A DNA stretch of 22,369 nucleotides from Alectoria sarmentosa (Eukaryota; Ascomycota; Lecanoromycetes; Lecanorales; Parmeliaceae), in contig WOGZ01000444.1 of assembly GCA_009733775.1 (NCBI GenBank), positions 1 to 22,369 of the forward strand. The letters run 5' to 3'. Positions 20,100-22,369 of the stretch are shown here, piece by piece. Position 1 is the first letter of the stretch. The number at the start of each line of letters is the position of its first letter. Made by a program: the position numbers and the translations under genes. The notes under the pieces are model-generated. The model saw only the letters and a list, made by a program, of their open reading frames with translations, was not told the DNA's origin and did not search any database.

Positions 20100-21060
20100 T
20101 TAAAAATAATGTTATTAAAAAAGAACTTATTAATCGTTATCATAATGATTTATTATTTAAACATTTTAACGTTGCGAAAACGCATAAGCTTTTTATTCAA
20201 AAATATTATTAAAACGAATTCTTGAAAAAGGTTATAGAGTATATAAAAACTTATAATATATGTCAACGAACGAAATCGTCACGACATCGATCGTATAATA
20301 AATTTAATTCGTTTTTCGTTGTTACGAAATCATAAAAAGAATTTTTTATGAATTTCGTTACGAACTTGTTATTAAATAAGTTTAAAAACGTTATATATAA
20401 CGTCATTTTAATAATAATAAATCGATTCATAAAAATGATTAAATATTTATTTATAAAAATCACGATTAATGCCGCTACGCTAATGAAAGTATTTTATAAT
20501 AAAATAATATATCGTTATAATATGTTAAATAATATTATTAACGATCGAAACTTTATATTTATTAATAATTTTTGATTAATCGTTTGTTTTCATTTCAAAA
20601 TTAAACGATATTTGAATATCATTTTTCATTCATAAATCGATAAGCAAATTAAACGATAAAATTAAATATTAAAACATTTTTTACGTGTGTTTGTTAATGA
20701 TAAATAAACGAATTAAATTAAATTATTGTTTATAATAAAATTTGCATATATGAACAATTAACATTTTTTTATCGAAACGACATCGTTTTTTTTGATGTAT
20801 AATTATTATTTTGAAATTTAATAAAAAATCGAGAATGATTTCGTTGAAAAAAAGATATTCGTTATAAATGATAAAATAAAAAGATTATAAACATTATAAG
20901 ATGAAATTGCGAACCGCCTTCGAAGCGTTATCGCAATTTAAATCAAATAATATAATAAATCGCATCAATTTCAAAATTATAAAATAGGCGATTTAATAAT
21001 GTTAACGATCAAAATTTTTAAATAGAAACGCTTAAATAAAAAATTATTTCATAAATTCGT
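20100..21060 (+). pseudogene. Integrase remnant with HHCC finger and core (pol)
   Basis: The HHCC region reads RYHNDLLFKHFNVAKTHKL (from about 20,135), with His at 20,141 and 20,162. It continues to YNICQRTKSSRHRSYNKF, where the first Cys is Tyr. The core follows: FMNFVTNLLLNKFKNVIYNV (first catalytic Asp now Asn), INRFIKMIKYLFIKITINAA, IYRYNMLNNIINDRNF (second Asp kept) and LKIKRYLNIIFHS-stop-IDKQIKR (about 20,595-20,655). The match is colinear with Ty3/gypsy integrases over 800 bp. Confidence 0.9.
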
Positions 21061-21235
21061 AAGGTTCTTTTGAATCACGAATAAGATAAACGCGTAAACG
21101 TATTAATTATTATTGTCTTTTTTTTATAAAATTTATAATATTTTTTATATATCGTTATTTGAATTTTATTATTATCGCGAATACGCGAATAAAGTGAATA
21201 TTTTATTTATATAAGTTTTTGATCTTATCGATAAT

Positions 21236-21410
21236 AATAAAATATAAAAAATTAAAAAAATCATCGATAAAATTAAAAATAAAAAAGACGTTTAATATAA
21301 AATCAAATAAATTGATTGAGACGATAAATATAATTAATAAATATCAAACGAGAATATTTTAAATGTTAACGATTTAATCGATATTTTTAATAAATAATTG
21401 AATAATAAAC
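21236..21410 (+). pseudogene. Chromodomain remnant at the integrase C-terminus
   Basis: The frame reads KYKKIKKIIDKIKNKKDV, stop, YKIK, stop, ID, stop, DDKYN, two stops, ISNENILNVNDLIDIF. Each stop falls where chromodomains of this element class have Trp or Gln (VQYLVKW, W, and the pair before the NEN block), so RIP explains all of them. Such domains direct integration to methylated-H3K9 chromatin. Confidence 0.8.
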
Positions 21411-21429
21411 GAAAATAATAAAATAAAGA

Positions 21430-22369
21430 GCTCGATTTTGAAGAGTTTAATTAATTATATAAGATATCATCACGCAATAAACGAAAACGACATAATAAAA
21501 TTTAAATGTTTATCGAAGATTATGATATTTAAAAGCGATATTTTTACTACGAACGCGTTTTTAAATTCTTATTACGATAAACATATATGTTGAAAAATGA
21601 TATTATTATTTATTATTTAAATTATAAAATGCTATAACGAGAATGTGTCGCATTAAAATATATATTATTATTATAAATATGATTTTTAAAAAGAATATTC
21701 AAAAGTGTTATTGAAAAAATTGCTTTAAACTTTTTATGTCAACGTTATCACAAAAACAAATCGTTATTTAATCTTATCACGTCTTTTCGACATCATAAAC
21801 TTTTTGATTAAACATTAAATCAAAAACGAATTTCTCAAAAAGAGTCGATGACGTAACGTTATCGTCATTTATAAAATTATTCGTTGAAATAACATTCGAC
21901 TTTAGGTTTTTTGAAAAAGATTTATCATTTTTCGTTAATTTCTTTTCAAATTTACGTAAATTATTGACTTTTTGTTTTAAAAGCGTATTTATATCTTTTA
22001 ATTCGTCGATGCGCTTATTTATCGCGTCGAGCTTACATTGTAAATTAACAATAATGATAAAAATAATCGAAATTGTCGTTATCGTGCGCCCTTATCACTT
22101 GCGTTATTGAATAATTTTTTTATCGATGTGCGTTTATGCGTGAATAAGATTAGATATTAAATTATAATGTCGTATATGTCGCAAATTCCTTCGTATTTTG
22201 TTTTGATAAATAAGCGAAATCTTAATATAACGATCGATATTACATTTATTTACCTTATATTCAATATAAAGAGAAAACTCACCGCGAATATAAAGATCGT
22301 TTTTTTTATAAAAATAAGTTTTATATAATAAATCGATTATTATAAATTATTAACGATGTCGATTATTAA
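21430..22369 (-). mobile_element. Possible gag remnant of a second retroelement, minus strand
   Basis: On the minus strand, about 22,060 down to 21,835, the frame is open for over 70 codons: CKLDAINKRIDELKDINTLL continues as a coiled coil to LTKNDKSFSKN and NNFINDDNVTSST. Heptad-rich N-terminal segments of this kind occur in gag of fungal Ty3-like elements. Decay is heavier further left and I cannot follow it. The orientation opposes the element at 16.65-21.42 kb, which suggests a second, abutting or nested copy. Confidence 0.4.

Larger units (their letters stand above)
16650..21420 (+). mobile_element. Decayed Ty3/gypsy chromodomain LTR retrotransposon (chromovirus type)
   Basis: Remains of gag and pol follow each other in the order zinc knuckle, reverse transcriptase, probable RNase H, zinc-binding integrase and C-terminal chromodomain. 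This order and the chromodomain identify a chromovirus-type Ty3/gypsy element. The reading frame is broken by many stops and at least one single-base deletion, so nothing functional can be made. Most damage is G-to-A or C-to-T: Trp and Gln codons to stops, Asp to Asn, Cys to Tyr. I could not define either LTR, so the ends given cover only the recognisable coding remains. Confidence 0.9.
12600..22369. repeat. Large AT-rich, RIP-mutated block
   Basis: Nearly 10 kb of extremely AT-rich DNA runs to the window edge. Many of the remaining C bases are followed by G: in 20281-20340 I counted eight C, six in CpG and two in CpA. The block holds the remains of at least one LTR retrotransposon, with Trp and Gln codons turned into stops. 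These are the marks of C-to-T change on both strands, as in RIP. No intact gene is present. Confidence 0.92.

Noticed and set aside
20263..20463. 66-codon minus-strand open frame
   Set aside because: It is antisense to the decayed integrase core, which is clearly on the plus strand.
12600..22369. Mitochondrial DNA insertion as explanation for low GC
   Set aside because: No mitochondrial genes or RNAs are visible, whereas a colinear Ty3/gypsy pol with RIP-type changes is.
1..22369. tRNA, rRNA, CRISPR arrays, telomere repeats or a biosynthetic cluster
   Set aside because: None was recognised on reading either strand; the genes are unrelated housekeeping genes apart from the replication pair.

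Overview
The window looks like nuclear DNA of a filamentous ascomycete (Pezizomycotina; I cannot fix the class). The reasons are: a bifunctional HIS7, short spliceosomal introns of 50-136 bp with GTNNGT donors, fungal versions of all five recognised genes, and flanking DNA that is extremely AT-rich and carries the transition pattern of repeat-induced point mutation (RIP).

Layout. Positions 1-56 are an ATA microsatellite and 57 to about 550 an AT-rich block. From about 550 to 12,600 there is a gene island of ordinary base composition with five conserved genes: HIS7 (808-2596, +, three exons), an MPE1/RBBP6-type cleavage and polyadenylation factor (3663-5653, +, three exons), a Yippee/Mis18-fold zinc protein (6375-7248, +, two exons), a NASP/Sim3/Hif1 histone chaperone (7572-9088, -, two exons) and DPB2, subunit B of DNA polymerase epsilon (9431-11857, +, one exon). 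From about 12,600 to the end the DNA is again extremely AT-rich. Its right half (about 16.65-21.42 kb, +) is a decayed Ty3/gypsy chromodomain retrotransposon. The zinc knuckle, reverse transcriptase, integrase and chromodomain can still be read in order, with zinc ligands, catalytic Asp and Trp codons replaced as RIP predicts. A coiled-coil stretch on the minus strand at about 21.83-22.06 kb may belong to a second element.

How the genes relate. Most are unrelated housekeeping genes: histidine synthesis, mRNA 3' processing and a zinc protein. The exception is the divergent pair NASP and DPB2, one supplying histones to replicating chromatin and the other acting at the replication fork. They share a 342-bp intergenic region with an MluI cell-cycle box (ACGCGT), which suggests joint G1/S control. 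HIS7 has a TGACTC (Gcn4/CPC1-type) site 80 bp before its start codon.

The most useful results are the corrected gene structures, the shared S-phase promoter, and the readable record of RIP inactivation in the retrotransposon. I did not find evidence of a previously undescribed system.
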